A model generated the notes under the pieces. That model was not told the DNA's origin. It did no database searches and saw only the letters and a program-made list of their open reading frames with translations. The translations under genes and the position numbers were made by a program. Shown piece by piece: positions 20,661-32,718 of a stretch of 64,000 nt of DNA; position 1 is the first letter of the stretch; every line of letters starts with the position of its first letter. Source of the stretch: Hordeum vulgare subsp. vulgare. Taxonomy: Eukaryota; Streptophyta; Magnoliopsida; Poales; Poaceae. The stretch covers positions 235,513,084 through 235,577,083 of the forward strand of contig NC_058522.1 of the NCBI RefSeq assembly GCF_904849725.1. The letters run 5' to 3'.

Positions 20661-21673
20661 CCGATTGGATGCATGTCATGTTGTGTTGATGGCTTCGGCC
20701 CAAAAGTTGTACGGAGATTTGAACTCCGCCATCATTGTTCTTGCCGCGTCCATCAACGTTCGGTTCTTCCTCTCCACCACACCATTATGTTGAGGGGTGT
20801 AGGGTGCTGAATATTGGTTCTTGATCCCCTCATCACTAAGGAAATCATCCAAGGTGTAGTACTTGAACTCGGTACCGTTGTCACTTCTAATCATCAAAAT
20901 CTTTGCTTCATGTTGACGTTGAGCTTCATTAGCAAAGTTGATGACAGTCTGTTGAGTCTCACTCTTCCTATTGAATAAGTATACCAAGTGTATCTTGAGT
21001 AATCATCCACAATCACCAAGCAATACTTTCTACCCCCAAGACTGTCAAAGGATGGAGGACCAAAGATATCCATATGAAGGAGCTCCAAAGGCCTCTTAGT
21101 GTAGATGATAGTTGTGGGACGGTAAGATGTTTCATGAATCTCCCCTTCAATACAACCACTGCAAGCACGATCTCTCGTAAAGCTCACATTTGTTAGTCCA
21201 CGAACATGGTCCCCTTTGAGGAGACTTTGCAAAGATATCATATTTACATGAGCTAGCCGACGATGCCAAAGCCAACCCACATCAACTTTAGCCATTAGAC
21301 AAGTCACAGTCTTAGTGGGTCGCTGTGAAAAGTTCACCACATAGAGACCGTCTTCGACATATCCAACATAGGCTACTTTAAGATTCTTGCTCCACAAAAG
21401 GGCCACGGTATCAAGATTAAAGAATGTGGCAAAGCCCAGTATAGCAAGTTGATGAACAGAAAGAAAATTGTATGCAAGGGACTCAACAAGCATGGCCTTC
21501 TCTATAGATAAATCTTGAGAGATGACCACCTTACCAAATCCCAATACCTTAGACGTTGATGCATTGGCATATTGGACATGGGTGGGCATAGATGGAGTAG
21601 AATGCACATCCACCGCCAAGTCCTTGCTCCCGGTCATATGATTTGTTGCTCCGCTGTCGAGCAACCATGACAA
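20661..21673 (-). pseudogene. Copia Z protease and integrase
   Basis: The protease active site WLLDSGATNHM lies at the start (near 21670). The integrase zinc-binding/pre-integrase region has WHRRLAHVNM and CSGCIEG. The core shows HMDIFGPP, IRSDNGTEF and HNGVVERKNRT, so all three acidic catalytic positions (D, D, E) are kept. A frameshift near 20990 separates the first Asp block from the second. The enzyme would have matured Gag-Pol and inserted the cDNA. Confidence 0.9.
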
Positions 21674-22771
21674 CCCACCGGAAGCAAACTCCTATAATAG
21701 ATCAAGGTATGGATTTAGGTACCCATTCTTGAATGGGTCATTTGATGTTAGAAACAAGGGTCTTAGGGACCCAAATAGCCCATTCAATGTACTCATAATA
21801 GGAACCAATAAATTTGGCATAAACATGCCCATCACTAGCACGACATAAAACATAGGAAGGATTAAAGTCACCGGTTGTGTTGGTAGGGACAATTTTGCCC
21901 TTCTTGGCATTACCACCCCCTTCCTTGTTCCTTTTCTCCTTGTGAGTACTCTCACCCTCTTTGACAATAATGTCCTTGAGATTATGAGATCGCTTGGTCT
22001 TGTTCTTCCTTTTCTTCTTAGACTTGGGTGCAAGTCCAAGTCCCTTGTTTCCTACAACTTCCTTTTGATTACTCAAAAGGCCATTTAGGTTCTTCTTGCC
22101 TTGGATGCATGACACAAGGCCCTTCTATAGTTGTTATTTCAACTTAGCATTTTCCTCCACAAGATGCACATGCTCACAACAAGGGTTAATAGCACAAGCA
22201 TTATCAATTAGAACGAAAGGAGGACAAGTAGAGATCTCCTTGGTTGGTTTTACTTGGAGTTTATCATGAGACTCCTTAAGAGAGGAATGGACACCTTTCA
22301 AGACCTTGTGGGCCTTGTCGAGTGTGTCAAAATCTTCCTTGAGTCTATCATGGCCAACCCCGAGTGCAAAATTTTAAGACTTAAGCACACAGGTAAGGAC
22401 AATAGCATGATCAAGCTCTTTTTGTAACTTAGCACGGTCAACGTTGTGTGACTCCTCAAGAGCCAAACGGAGACTGCACTCTTTCTCCAGAGCAATAGAT
22501 AGTTCAGAAATCTCATCGACATAATCACGACTATGTCCCTGCATCTCGGAGATAGTCTCCTCACGAGTCTCAATGAAATCATTTGCCTCACCAAGTTGTT
22601 CCAGTAGAGCAACAAAGTGCTTCTTCGATTCACCCTTGATTTTACACAAGAATTTGTCAAAATCATGCTCATTCGGCTCCACCACATCACTATCATCAAC
22701 ACAATTTAACAATGAGGGAGTAGTAGTGATAGTAGTCATAATGTTGGGTGTCACTTGATTGATACCTTTGG
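21674..22771 (-). pseudogene. Copia Z gag C-terminal region
   Basis: Between the zinc knuckle and protease the minus strand is broken into several frames. One (22374-22771) is rich in Glu/Leu/Lys with heptad-like spacing, consistent with a coiled coil. Another (21738-22115) is strongly basic (KSKKKRKNKTKR). Long coiled-coil gag extensions occur in SIRE-type elements. Assignment is by position and composition. Confidence 0.6.
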
Positions 22772-24230
22772 TCATAAGGCACTTGGCAATGCGGTTCTCG
22801 TTGGAGGCACCAAGAGAGACACCTTGGGAGAGGAGGTGGCAATTGCCACAGTAGCCGCTGCCATCCCTTCACGACTTGTGTCATCCTCGTCATCATCGGA
22901 GGGGTACTCTTCAAGTGCTACCATACCCTTTGGATGAGGTTTATTGGTGAAGTTGTTCTTAGTTGGAAAGGACTTGGCTTTGTCTTTGTCAATGAGTTTT
23001 CCACCGTTGTCTTCCCTCTTCTCATAAGGACAATCAGCCACGAAGTGACTCACATTGCCGCAGTTGTAGCATGTCCTGATACGCTGCTTGGTATTGGACC
23101 CACTCGAGTTGTTCTTGGAGAAGTTGGGCCTTGAATTTCTCTTGTTGCCCCAGAATTGCCTTGATGAAAGAGCCATGTGCTCGTGATAAGCATATTTTGT
23201 ATCTTCTGGGCAGCCATCCTCTTCTTCTTCTAAGACAACCTTGTCTTTCAACGCAAGGTTAGGTGAGCCTTTCTTTGACCGAACACGAGCAAGAGCATTG
23301 TCAGCGGTCTTGTTCATGATATTCATGGCAATGAACTCATTCAACACTTCGTGTGAGGACAAGGAATGGAAATCTGGCCTTTGACGAATGACCAAAGACA
23401 TGGCTTTGTTCAAAGGCATGATGGCCTTGAGAAACTTGCGCTTGATCCAAGTGTCATCCACATCCTTGCTCCCGTGATCTTAGAGAGCAACGACAAGAGA
23501 TATCACCTTTTATAGAGATCCCGGGGTTCTCATCTTCCAACATCGCAAACTCATCTGCCTCATCAAGAACCACTTCATAGTTGGACCGTTGGATGCTTGA
23601 GCTTCCCTTGTACAACACCATGATGTGCTCCAAACAATCCTTTGCACGGGTGAAGGGGTGCAGATGAGGTAGATCTTCGGGAGGAACTACGGACTGGAGG
23701 ATGAACAACGCAGAGTGGTTGTATTGATTGTCCACCTCTTCTCTTGGAGTGAAGTTGTTTAGATCACGTTGATAAAATCCTTGTTCAATGATTCTCCAAA
23801 GATTTGTTGAACTGTGATTCAAATGAGACTTGATGCAAAAGACCCAATTAGTGAATTCACCTTTAACAAGTTTCGGAGGAGGACCAGGATTATTGATATG
23901 CGGTGTAGGGACCGGTCCTCCATTGACCGGGGGAGGAGGAACCGAGCAAAATGTTCCAGTCCCATTTTTGTTACGGGGGGAAGAAGTTTGAGTACCTTTA
24001 GCCGCTTCCTTGTCGAAATGGGCCTCCGACTCCGCTGTGGTGGGTTTAACCACCAACACCGGATCGGGAGAATTCTTCATCCCCTCAAACAATTCTTTAA
24101 GCATGGTCTTGACTTCGATCGTCATGGACGTCTTGAGTGAAGCCATAGCCTCATTCAAGTCATCCCGTGTGACCGAACTCATCACCATGGACTTGGGTGG
24201 TCCTCTCGTACCACCTCCATTGTCAACCAT
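22772..24230 (-). pseudogene. Copia Z gag with zinc knuckle
   Basis: The start is ATG 24230. The N-terminal half (23454-24230) has a Pro-rich stretch and the capsid-like LVKGEFTNWVFCIKSHL segment of Copia gag (UBN2-type). A frameshift near 23470 leads into the second part (22772-23461). That part carries IKRKFLKAIMP and the zinc knuckle CYNCGNVSHFVADC (CX2CX4HX4C), followed by an acidic tail. It would form the virus-like particle and bind element RNA. Confidence 0.9.
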
Positions 24231-24261
24231 ACTCTTTAGGTGATTAAACCCTTAATAAAGA

Positions 24262-24281
24262 TACACCACTGTGAAACCAAT
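24262..24281 (-). promoter_or_regulatory. primer-binding site of Copia Z
   Basis: Directly after the 5' LTR the minus strand reads ATTGGTTTCACAGTGG. It resembles the usual tRNA-iMet site (TGGTATCAGAG) with two changes. Confidence 0.55.
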
Positions 24282-25645
24282 TGAAAGGATCAATATGGTT
24301 GACAAGAGGGGGGGGGGTGAATAGGCAACTACCAATTTTTAGCCTTTCTTATCAAATGAAGGTTAGCAACAAAAGGTTCTCTAGATGGACAACTGGGTGA
24401 GCAACCTATATGATTCTAACAACAACACAACAAGTGCAAGCAAATAATACACCACAACAAAAGTAAATACAAAGTAAAGGTAAGAGATAACTGCAAGTGG
24501 AACCGATGGAGACGAGGATGTGTTACCGAAGTTCCTTCTCTTTGACAGGAAGTACGTCTCCGTTGGAGCGGTGTGGAGGCACAATGCTCCCCAAGAAGCC
24601 ACTAGGGCCACTGTATTCTCCTCACGCCCTCGCACAATGCGAGATGCGGTGATTCCACTATTGGTGCCCTTGAAGGCGACAACGAGACCTTTACAAACAA
24701 GGTTGGGGCAATCTCCACACAATGCTCGGAGGCTCCCAACAAGACCATGAAGCTTCACCACAATGGAATATGTATCCGAGGTGACCTCAACCATCTAGGG
24801 TGCTCAGTTACCCAAGAGTAACAAGATCCTCAAGGTATTAGTGGGGGGAATCAAATATCTCTTGGTGGAAGTGTAGATCTGGGCCTTGTCAACCAATCCC
24901 TAGAAAATCAACAAGTTTGATTGGCTAGGGAGAGAGATCAGGCAAGAATGAGCTTTGGAGAAACAATGGAGCTTGGGGAGGTAAGAGGTTCCTGTCCAAA
25001 GGAAGAAGACACCCTTATATAGTGGGGGGACAAATCCAACTATTACCCCCACTCACAACATTTCGCAGAGCGGTACTACTGCTGCTAAGAGCGGTACTAC
25101 CACTCTAGGAGCGGTACTACCGCTTGGCAGGCCCACCTACCACGGTAGTAAAAAAGTACCATCGTGCCTACCACTGCTGGGGGGAAAAGATGCGCAAAAA
25201 ACGTTCGACGGAGTGGTAGTAAAAAAACTACTACCGCACCTGGAGCGGTACTATCGCTCATGGAGCGGTACTACCGCCCTGAGCGCGGTAGTAAAAAATT
25301 ACTACCGCATAGAGAGCGGTACTACCGCTAGACCTTTAGCTCCTACAAGAAATACAAGGTTGGAGCTCCATTGTTGCAAGGGAAAGGTGGTGCGATAGAA
25401 ATGTGTACGTGTTGATTCCACCCAAACCTTTTTGGCGCGGACCCCCTCTTAATAGTACGACTTTCCTACGACACAAATCCACCGTAGAGAATCCTAGAAG
25501 ACCACCGTTCTTGAAATACACCAAGGGGTACCGAATAGTCTTGTGCCTAATTATATATTATCTTAAATGCTCAATGCACATGATTAGTCCGCTGAGGTAC
25601 CGTCATCAATCACAAAAACCACTCATGGAGAAATATGCCCTAACA
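24282..25645 (-). repeat. Copia Z 5' LTR (1,364 bp)
   Basis: An uninterrupted LTR running TGAAAGGATC to CCCTAACA on the plus strand. It matches the split left copy over its length. The TATA box lies at 25015-25022 (minus). The palindromic GCGGTA-TACCGC array spans about 25063-25330, upstream of that TATA box. Confidence 0.93.
25063..25330. repeat. palindromic array in the 5' LTR of Z
   Basis: Units include GAGCGGTACTACTGCT, AGCGGTACTACCGCTTGG, GGAGCGGTACTACCGCCC, GCGGTAGTAAAAAATTACTACCGC and AGAGCGGTACTACCGCT. There are about nine units with variable spacing, interrupted by unrelated sequence at 25135-25205. Confidence 0.8.
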
Positions 25646-25650
25646 CCCGG

Positions 25651-25952
25651 TAAGGGCCTTCGCACTTTGGCATCTACTTGTTGAATCCCTTCGCGAACTA
25701 AATCCATTGAAGAACTAGGTCGCCTTCCTCAATGCTCGTGGCGTGCACCTTGCGGCTGTGGTAGTGGCACAAGGCATGCTGGTACCAAGCGGCACGCAGT
25801 GCGGCGTGTAGACAATCTTCCTTGAGGAGCATGGCATCATCTTGCCACAATTTCTCTTGCTGGTCCTCGTCAAAGGCCTTCACTATAGGTGACCCGTATG
25901 TGAGTTATGAGGGGACCATTTCTTCTACAACCTAGACTAGGGAGAAGGGTGT
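25651..25952 (-). pseudogene. gypsy X integrase, C-terminal middle piece
   Basis: Read leftward, this begins with TPFSLV at the right edge. It passes LTYGSPIVKAFDEDQQEK and YHSRKVHATSIEEGDLVL before reaching the Copia Z insertion site. This is the region between catalytic core and SH3-like tail of a Tat integrase. Stops interrupt it (two in the first 15 codons, another after LVLQWI). The upstream neighbour is found at 44771, beyond gypsy Y. Confidence 0.85.
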
Positions 25953-26458
25953 TGTAACGACTAAGACGCGGTCCTTTCCGATTTAGGGAACGAGGCCCCA
26001 AAATGGAAAGAAGCGCATCTAAGCGTTTCGCAAGCACGATAACATATCACATACATAATAAAGAATGACAAATAGGGAATCATTTGCCATCTCATGGATA
26101 ATATCAGAGTTTACATCACACATTTATTCAGTCAAGGTAGTTCCGCTACGGACTACATAACATGAGAAAAGGCTATGCTACCCTGCATGCTTGCCCACGA
26201 TCACGACCACGCCTCAGTTTTCTGGATAGTTCACGTACATGCGGTCGTTCTCCTCATCGTACTGCCACGCCAGGCGATAGTTCACGTACCTGTGTTGGGC
26301 GTACCTGTACCTGTTGGTGTGTTGAAGTAATCTGTGAGCCACGTGGACTCAGCAATCTATGACCTCGGTACCAGAACTAGTCAAGTTATTAGGTAAGGAA
26401 GGTTCAGTGTTTAGGTTGCAACATCCTAAGCATTTATGGTGGCTAACTTACGTAGAAC

Positions 26459-29341
26459 CCTATTTCGCTTTGAAAACTACTGGGTTGAAATGGAAGGCTT
26501 CATGGAATGTGTACAACAGTCCTGGCTCATTCCTTCAAGGAAGACACACATTACTGCTGTTATTATGGATAAGATGAAGCATCTTCGGCAGGCTTTGAAG
26601 AAATGGCAGACGTCTCTATCACAGTTAATTTTTTATTATTTCCAGATGTAATCAAGTGGTGCTATGTTTGGATGAGCTTGAGGAGTTGAGGTCACTTTTC
26701 ACACCAGAAGCTAATTTCAGGAAAATTGTCAAATTACATTTGGAACATCTTCTGCATCTTCAGTGCTTGTACTGGAAGAAGAGAGCCACTATCAGATTTG
26801 TTAAGGTTGGTGAGGAAAACACTAAATTATTCCATGCTATGGCCACTGAGAGATATAGGAGGAATTCCATTGCATCTCTCAAGTTAAATGATGGTTCTAC
26901 CATCTCTGATCATGATCAAATTGCTGCATGTTTTTGGGCATCTTTCAAGGATAGAATGGGAACTTCTCTTGGCATTAACATGGCATTTGATTTACAATCC
27001 ATGCTGAATGAGGTGGAGGGTCTAGACATTCTCACAGAACCTTTTTCCAAGTCTGAAATGGACAAGACTGTTCAAGATATGCCCATTGACAAAGCTCCAG
27101 GGCCTGATGGTTTCAATGGTCTTTTCTTCAAGAAATGCTGGCACATTATCTCCCCTGAGTTTTACCAGCTTGCTGCTGATTTCCATGCTGGACAGGCCCA
27201 GCTTGTGAACATGAATTCATCCTATATTACACTGATTCCAAAGAAGAGATCACCTGAACATGTGGGAGATTACAGACCAATATCTCTTATTGGAATGGGT
27301 CTCAAATTTCTGTCCAAAATGCTTGCTAACAGGCTTCAGTTGCAGATTGTGAAGTGTCTTCACAAGAACCAGTATGGTTTTATCAAATCTAGAACCATTC
27401 AAGATTGTGCGGGATGGACTCTAGAGTACCTGCACCAATGTCATCAATCCAAGAAGCCTACAGTTATTCTTAAGCTGGATTTTGAAAAGGCATTTGATTC
27501 TGTGGAACATGAGTTCATCTTCCAGATTCTTAAGCACAAGGGATTCAATGACAAATGGATCCTTTGGGTTAGGCAGCTCCTAACTTCTGGATCATCTTCA
27601 GTTCTGATCAATGGTGTGCCTCGAAAGAAGTTCATGTGCAAGAAAGGTGTCAGGCAGGGAGATCCTATGTCTCCACTGCTTTTTGCTATTGCTGCTGATT
27701 TTTTACAAACTCTGGTTAACCAACTACTGGTGGAGAGGCTGATACAGCTGCCTATACCTTGTCATGATAAGGATTACCCTATAGTGCAACATGGTGATGA
27801 TACTCTTATCATCTTACCTGCTGATAAATCCCAGTTATTGCAGTTCAAGAAAATGCTCTTGCTTTTCTCCCAGTCCAGTGGATTACAGGTAAATTACCAC
27901 AAATCTGCACTTCTACCTGTGAACACTTCTCCTCAGCATCTACAGGATCTGGCAGGCTCCCTTGGTTGTAGAGTGGGATCTCTACCCTTCACATATCTTG
28001 GCCTTCCTGTTGGGACAACTAAACCAAGAATCATTGATCTCATGCCTCTGGTTGATAACATGGAAAGAAGACTCAATGCTAGTTCATCTTTTCTTGCTCA
28101 GGGGGGAAGGTTGCAGTATTTAAACTCACCCCTGTCTTGTGTAACTATCTTCTTTCTATGCAGTCTAGATATCCCACCAGGTATACTGAAGCAGTTGGAG
28201 AGGATTCAAAGGCAATGTCTATGGAGAAGAAATGGGAATGATCATGCACCCTCTCTTGCTGCTTGGCCTCTGGTGTGCAGGCCTAAAAATAAAGGGGGGC
28301 TAGGGATTATGAACCTAGCAGTCCAGAATGAAGCACTCCTGCTCAAACTTGCTGATAAGTTCCTCAATCATGCTGATATCCCTTGGGTTCATCTGATTTG
28401 GAACACTTATTATCATAACACTGTACCTCAGGGAACTGCACTTTGTGGTTCCTTTTGGTGGAAAGATATCTGTAAATGGCTTGACAAATTTAGATCAGTT
28501 ACATATGTTCTGCCAAACAAGGGTGATTCCTTTCTGTTTTGGTCTGACTTCTGGTTGATTGGAAACTCCATTATGCCACTGGCGGCCAGATTCCAAAGAC
28601 TATTCTCTTTTGTGGCTGACCCTTTCTGCACAGCTCAAGAGGTCTTTACTGCCTTTTATGATGACAACATGCTCTTCATGTTTCACTTACCACTGTCTGC
28701 TCAAGCTTATCAGGAACTGCTTTCGGTCCAATCTTTGCTTCAGGACCTGGATCTTAATCATCATGCCTCTGACAGATGGGTATGGGGGAAAGGATGCTAA
28801 GGTCTACACAGCCAAGAGATACTATGCTCATATTCACAGCAGCATTGTACCAAACCCTTTACTTAACTGGATCTGGAGAAGCTTCTGTACTATGAAGATT
28901 AAGATGTTTGCCTGGATGCTCATCATGGACAGGCTAAACACTCACGATATGCTAGAACGGCGTCACTGGAAGGTCTCTGATTCCAACCTTTGTGTTCTAT
29001 GCCACGCTCGAGTCAAGGAGGACAGAGATCATTTATTCTTCAACTGTCTTTTCAGTACCAGGGTCTGGAATTACCTGCAGATCACATGGCAGGGTTCATC
29101 TATGTGGAGTGCTGCAGTTGCGGCTAGAAAGGACTTTCATAACCCTTTCTATGCTGAGGTGGTTTTCACTGCATGTTGGAACATCTGGATTATCAGAAAT
29201 GCAAAGGTCTGCAACCAGGAGCAGCCAAAGTTCAGAAAATGGAGATCTGGATTCATTCATGACATTTCTCTGTTAGCTCATAGAATTAAAGCTAGTTTCA
29301 GGGATGATCTCCTTAAATGGATTTCCTTTTTGCCTTCTTGA
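26459..29341 (+). pseudogene. LINE 2 ORF2 fragment (RT and zinc-binding domain)
   Basis: It starts inside ORF2 at RFENYWVEMEGF. A 1-bp gain near 26630 shifts frame. The long open part 26656-28800 has [39 protein letters not shown] and [10 protein letters not shown] further 1-bp gain in a G run near 28790 shifts into 28801-29341, which holds LCVLC...DHLFFNC and ends at TGA 29339-29341. The catalytic YADD is replaced by HGDD (27790-27801), so it could not copy RNA. This copy still shows Trp/Gln codons where LINE 1 has stops. Confidence 0.92.
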
Positions 29342-29469
29342 GGTTTGTAATCCTTTGCTCTTCTTCCCCTTGTACATTCTAAATCTCCTCTTCTACATAC
29401 TGCTCTCATTTATGGGAATAAAGGAAAATGACTGTGGGGGGTTTTCCCTACAACAGCCGGTCAAAAGAA
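26459..29469 (+). mobile_element. LINE 2: 5'-truncated relative of LINE 1
   Basis: It is flanked by the perfect 14-bp duplication AACTTACGTAGAAC (26445-26458 and 29470-29483). The empty site is seen at about 39953 in the other LTR. The 5' end corresponds to position 10441 of LINE 1, so about 4 kb including ORF1 and the endonuclease are absent, as in typical target-primed truncation. The 3' end is identical in form (AGCCGGTCAAAAG). Confidence 0.95.
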
Positions 29470-29483
29470 AACTTACGTAGAAC

Positions 29484-31930
29484 AAGTTATATATGTGGTC
29501 TATGCTAGCGGGCGAAGACTAGCTGATCAATAAGTGATCCTGAACACCTACTTACGTCAATCATAACCCCATCGTGTTCCCGATAGAAGAGAGGTCTTCG
29601 AAGGGGACAGTCACGGTTACGCACACAGTTGGCAATTTTATTAGATTAGGTTCAAGTTATCTATAACCAGATGTTAACAAATATTCCAAGTTTCCACATA
29701 ACTGCGGGAACCACTTTCCGAAAGATTAAACCCTGCAGAGGTGCTCCAACTAGTCCATCACAAGCGGTCACGTGCTGCAAAGTAATCCTCTATCACGAAT
29801 CTCGTGATCTCGTCGGATTCCTTAGAGGAAAACCTCAACTCTGGGGAGAACCAAAGCTTCACCGGAATTCCTATACGCAAGATATATCGCTAAGGTAAGA
29901 CAAGACTAGCAGGACCTCCCGACGTGTCGACGACCCTGATAAGAGCCGCGTATCTCAGTCTCAGGACACGCCGGATAAGCGAAGCGTACAGTGGCCAGAG
30001 AAATATCCCGAGTTGCCCCGGGATGGCCGCGCACGGTGCTCTAGTTTGGACCAACACTCATGAGGAGCACTGGCCCGAGTTGTTGATTAATTCCTCGGGG
30101 TAGCTATTCCCTATGCAGAATATTATTAAGTGACTAGCAAATTAACAGTGATGTTGGGTCCTGCCGGACAAGTCTTAACACTACAGGATTTATCAAGGGG
30201 GTCCCCATAACAACCCCGAACGTGTTAGGAGCGATCGGTTATGGAATCAAACACCCGTAGCCGGAAACTATGGCGGCAATAACGGAACAAAAGACCTGGC
30301 AAAAGGCTAGGCCTTCCATTATATACCAAGTATATATGTGCATTAATTAAATAACATATTTAACGTAATGATATCAAACTCATGTTATCACATGAGACAA
30401 TGCACCTACAACTAGCAACGCTAACACTAGAAGCTAAGCAAAGCCGACTTAGCCATTCAATATTTTCTAGGAGGGGAAAAGTGTTTGGTTTTCATGGCAA
30501 TATTAGGAGGCAATTATTTCAGTGGTAGGCAGCGAGCATATGACGAAGGAAACGTGAATCTAAGCACAACAAGACTAGAGATGGTATCAAGGTCATATCA
30601 TCTTGCCTGTGATGTCTTCAGCTTGGAACTGCTCTTGTTCGTCCTACACGTACTCTCCCGAATCCACGTACTCGCTCTCCGATCCCGGTGCTACCCAACA
30701 TAAAAATAGCATCCAATGAACAACAACAACACAAGATGCAACAAACACATGATGCATGAGATGAGAATGAACATGCATCTCTATTCGAGCTACTTGCACA
30801 TGCATGCGAAGAAACTACAAACTTCTGGACAGAACTAGACTCTAAGCTATCTTGACATGCATGAAGATGTCATGAACAGATTCATCACGCGAAAACTATG
30901 CAAATACATATATAGAACGTTATGAACGGAGCTACGGATCAACCGGAATCAACGAAACAAGAAATGGAGTCCTACGGATCAAATCCATCACAAACACACC
31001 CCATGGCATACTTCTGGTATTCCCAGGTTGCCACATCATAAAACAAACAAGTCTAGATGGGGTGGTGCAAAGAAACTCACCACACCATCAACTATGCACT
31101 CACAAGCATCAAAACATCAAAACTATACATTCTGTCCTAAACCACATCATAGCAGTTTGAGAGCTACATGCAAAGCACCTAGAGCCACCCAAATGTGCCA
31201 AATAGGATATGTGGAAGAAGCTATTCAAAAGCACTACAAGCATGAGCAAAAAGATAATTCAAAGGAGATTCACACACAAAGATCTACATCTGCTAACTTG
31301 GACAAAAACATCAGTTTTCAGGGACTTCGTGAAATTCTCACATTCTCACTAGCTGTTTATGCTCTGAAGCATTTTGACAGCACCCAAATCAATATCTACA
31401 CGAAGTCAAATGGAATAAAAATTGACATAGAGCTATACAAACACAAAAGCTACAACTTTCCAGTTGATTGCAGGGGCTGATTCCCAACATATGAACTTTT
31501 GCAAGCACAACTACAAGGGAAGAAAAATAACAACAGTTTCTCAGACTTACTGAAAATCGATTTTCACTAAGCTAAAATTTTCAGCCACATGCTTACTTTG
31601 ACTAGGCACAACTTGCACATGTAAACTCCTAAGCATGAAACACCACCACCATGCTGTATAGAGGTTCACCCTCTACTGCCATAACAAGGAATCAACCTCT
31701 TGGGCTCATCACCCACATGGAACCAAGCTCTAAACATTGAACAAAAAATAAATATGACATTCCCAGAAATTGTACAAAAGGGAAATCTGATTCCACCATT
31801 GGATTCCTGGGATGATTATACCCCAAAAACATATATAATACCTAGGTACTTGCATAGAATAAATGGGCACAAAGCTAAGAAGAAAATATACATGGAATCA
31901 CATAGAGGTAAATAGTGTTATATCACATGC
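29484..31930. other. gypsy Y LTR, non-coding part
   Basis: This stretch matches 39967-42430 in the other LTR closely. Reading frames here (for example around 31030-31480) are not preserved in the other copy, which has stops and indels, so I treat them as chance. Nothing else is recognised. Confidence 0.6.
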
Positions 31931-32430
31931 TTCTCACTAGATCATCACCTACACATGCACTTGCACACACGCACAAATCCAATGGTGCACATGAGGGGTA
32001 GACCTCATGTTCATGTGTGTTAGCACACCATTACACACACACATACATCAAGCACACATATGTCAAGCGCCTACACATGCTAGTTAAACACACACACTTA
32101 CTTACACTCACATCATGCATTCCTACACCTACACATACAAGCTTGCACATAAGTGATTATCACGGCACACCATGCCTTGGCATGTGGGTGTCACACACAC
32201 ACATGCACACACCACACACACACACCAAAAGATCACATACACTACACACAAAGTATGTGGGGGGGGGGTTGCACAAGCTAGTGCTTAAGTTCATCTCTCA
32301 TGCACATGAGTAACACTCACACACATGCATCACTACCCTAGAGCAATTCACACATACTAATACACACCACATACATGGTAGCTCACACATGCACTAGCTC
32401 AACCACAAGCACCACTAACTACACAAGAAA
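31930..32430. repeat. CA-rich low-complexity block, left LTR of Y
   Basis: Alternating CA/ACAT sequence (for example CACACACACATACATCAAGC) with a run of nine or ten G near 32268. The corresponding block at 42430-42930 has an extra GACCCCACACACACACACAC after the G run, a length difference typical of simple repeats. Confidence 0.8.
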
Positions 32431-32559
32431 TCTAACTTAACCAGAGATGAAATCTACTGGTTTATCCCTCTTGGACAACAAAAATATTGTTGCCAAGCTA
32501 CTAACAGTAAACATGACATGTAGGCAGCACGCAAAGCAAAAGAGATAAAATAAAAATTA

Positions 32560-32645
32560 AAAGGGGCAGTGGGGATTCGATCCCACAATGTGCTGATCAA
32601 CACACACACTGCAAACCATTCTGCTACTACTCCTTGTTCGACAGA
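32560..32645 (-). ncRNA. tRNA-like sequence 1 in the Y 3' LTR (Pol III A and B boxes)
   Basis: On the minus strand TAGCAGAATGG fits the tRNA A box (TRGCNNARNGG). GGGATCGAATCCC fits the B box (GGWTCGANNCC) about 44 nt later, the spacing in real tRNA genes. The B-box arm can pair (GTGGG with CCCAC), and a T run follows (CCCCTTTT), as in Pol III terminators. The acceptor stem does not pair, so it is not a functional tRNA. It may be a tRNA-derived promoter remnant or SINE head. Confidence 0.5.
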
Positions 32646-32718
32646 ACAGAGGAGACAAGCAGGGTAAACTATGCCCGTGCTGCTATTGATGCTACTGTGC
32701 CGAATAAAATACAAAAAG

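Larger units (their letters stand above)
5561..25645 (-). mobile_element. Copia Z: SIRE/Maximus-like LTR retrotransposon
   Basis: The two LTRs begin TGTTAGGGCATATTTCTCC on the minus strand and end in CCTTTCA. The 5-bp flanks are CCCGA (5556-5560) and CCCGG (25646-25650), a target duplication with one change. Internal order on minus: tRNA-Met-like primer site, gag with zinc knuckle, protease, integrase, RT, RNase H (Copia order), a third gene, then the polypurine tract. A third gene downstream of pol and a Gln/Asp-rich linker after integrase fit the SIRE/Maximus lineage. Without its inserts (LINE 1 and a solo LTR) the element is about 11.7 kb. All genes carry stops or frameshifts. Confidence 0.9.

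Noticed and set aside
25651..25952. Separate small gene encoding a His-rich protein
   Set aside because: Its product continues in register with integrase pieces at 44771 and 5560, so it is a middle piece of gypsy X.
31028..31480. 150-codon plus-strand frame in the Y LTR
   Set aside because: The corresponding stretch of the other LTR (41520-41960) has stops and indels, so it is not maintained.
32017..32313. His/Thr-rich open frame, also at 42502-42783
   Set aside because: It is a translation of CA/ACAT simple repeats and differs in frame between the LTR copies.
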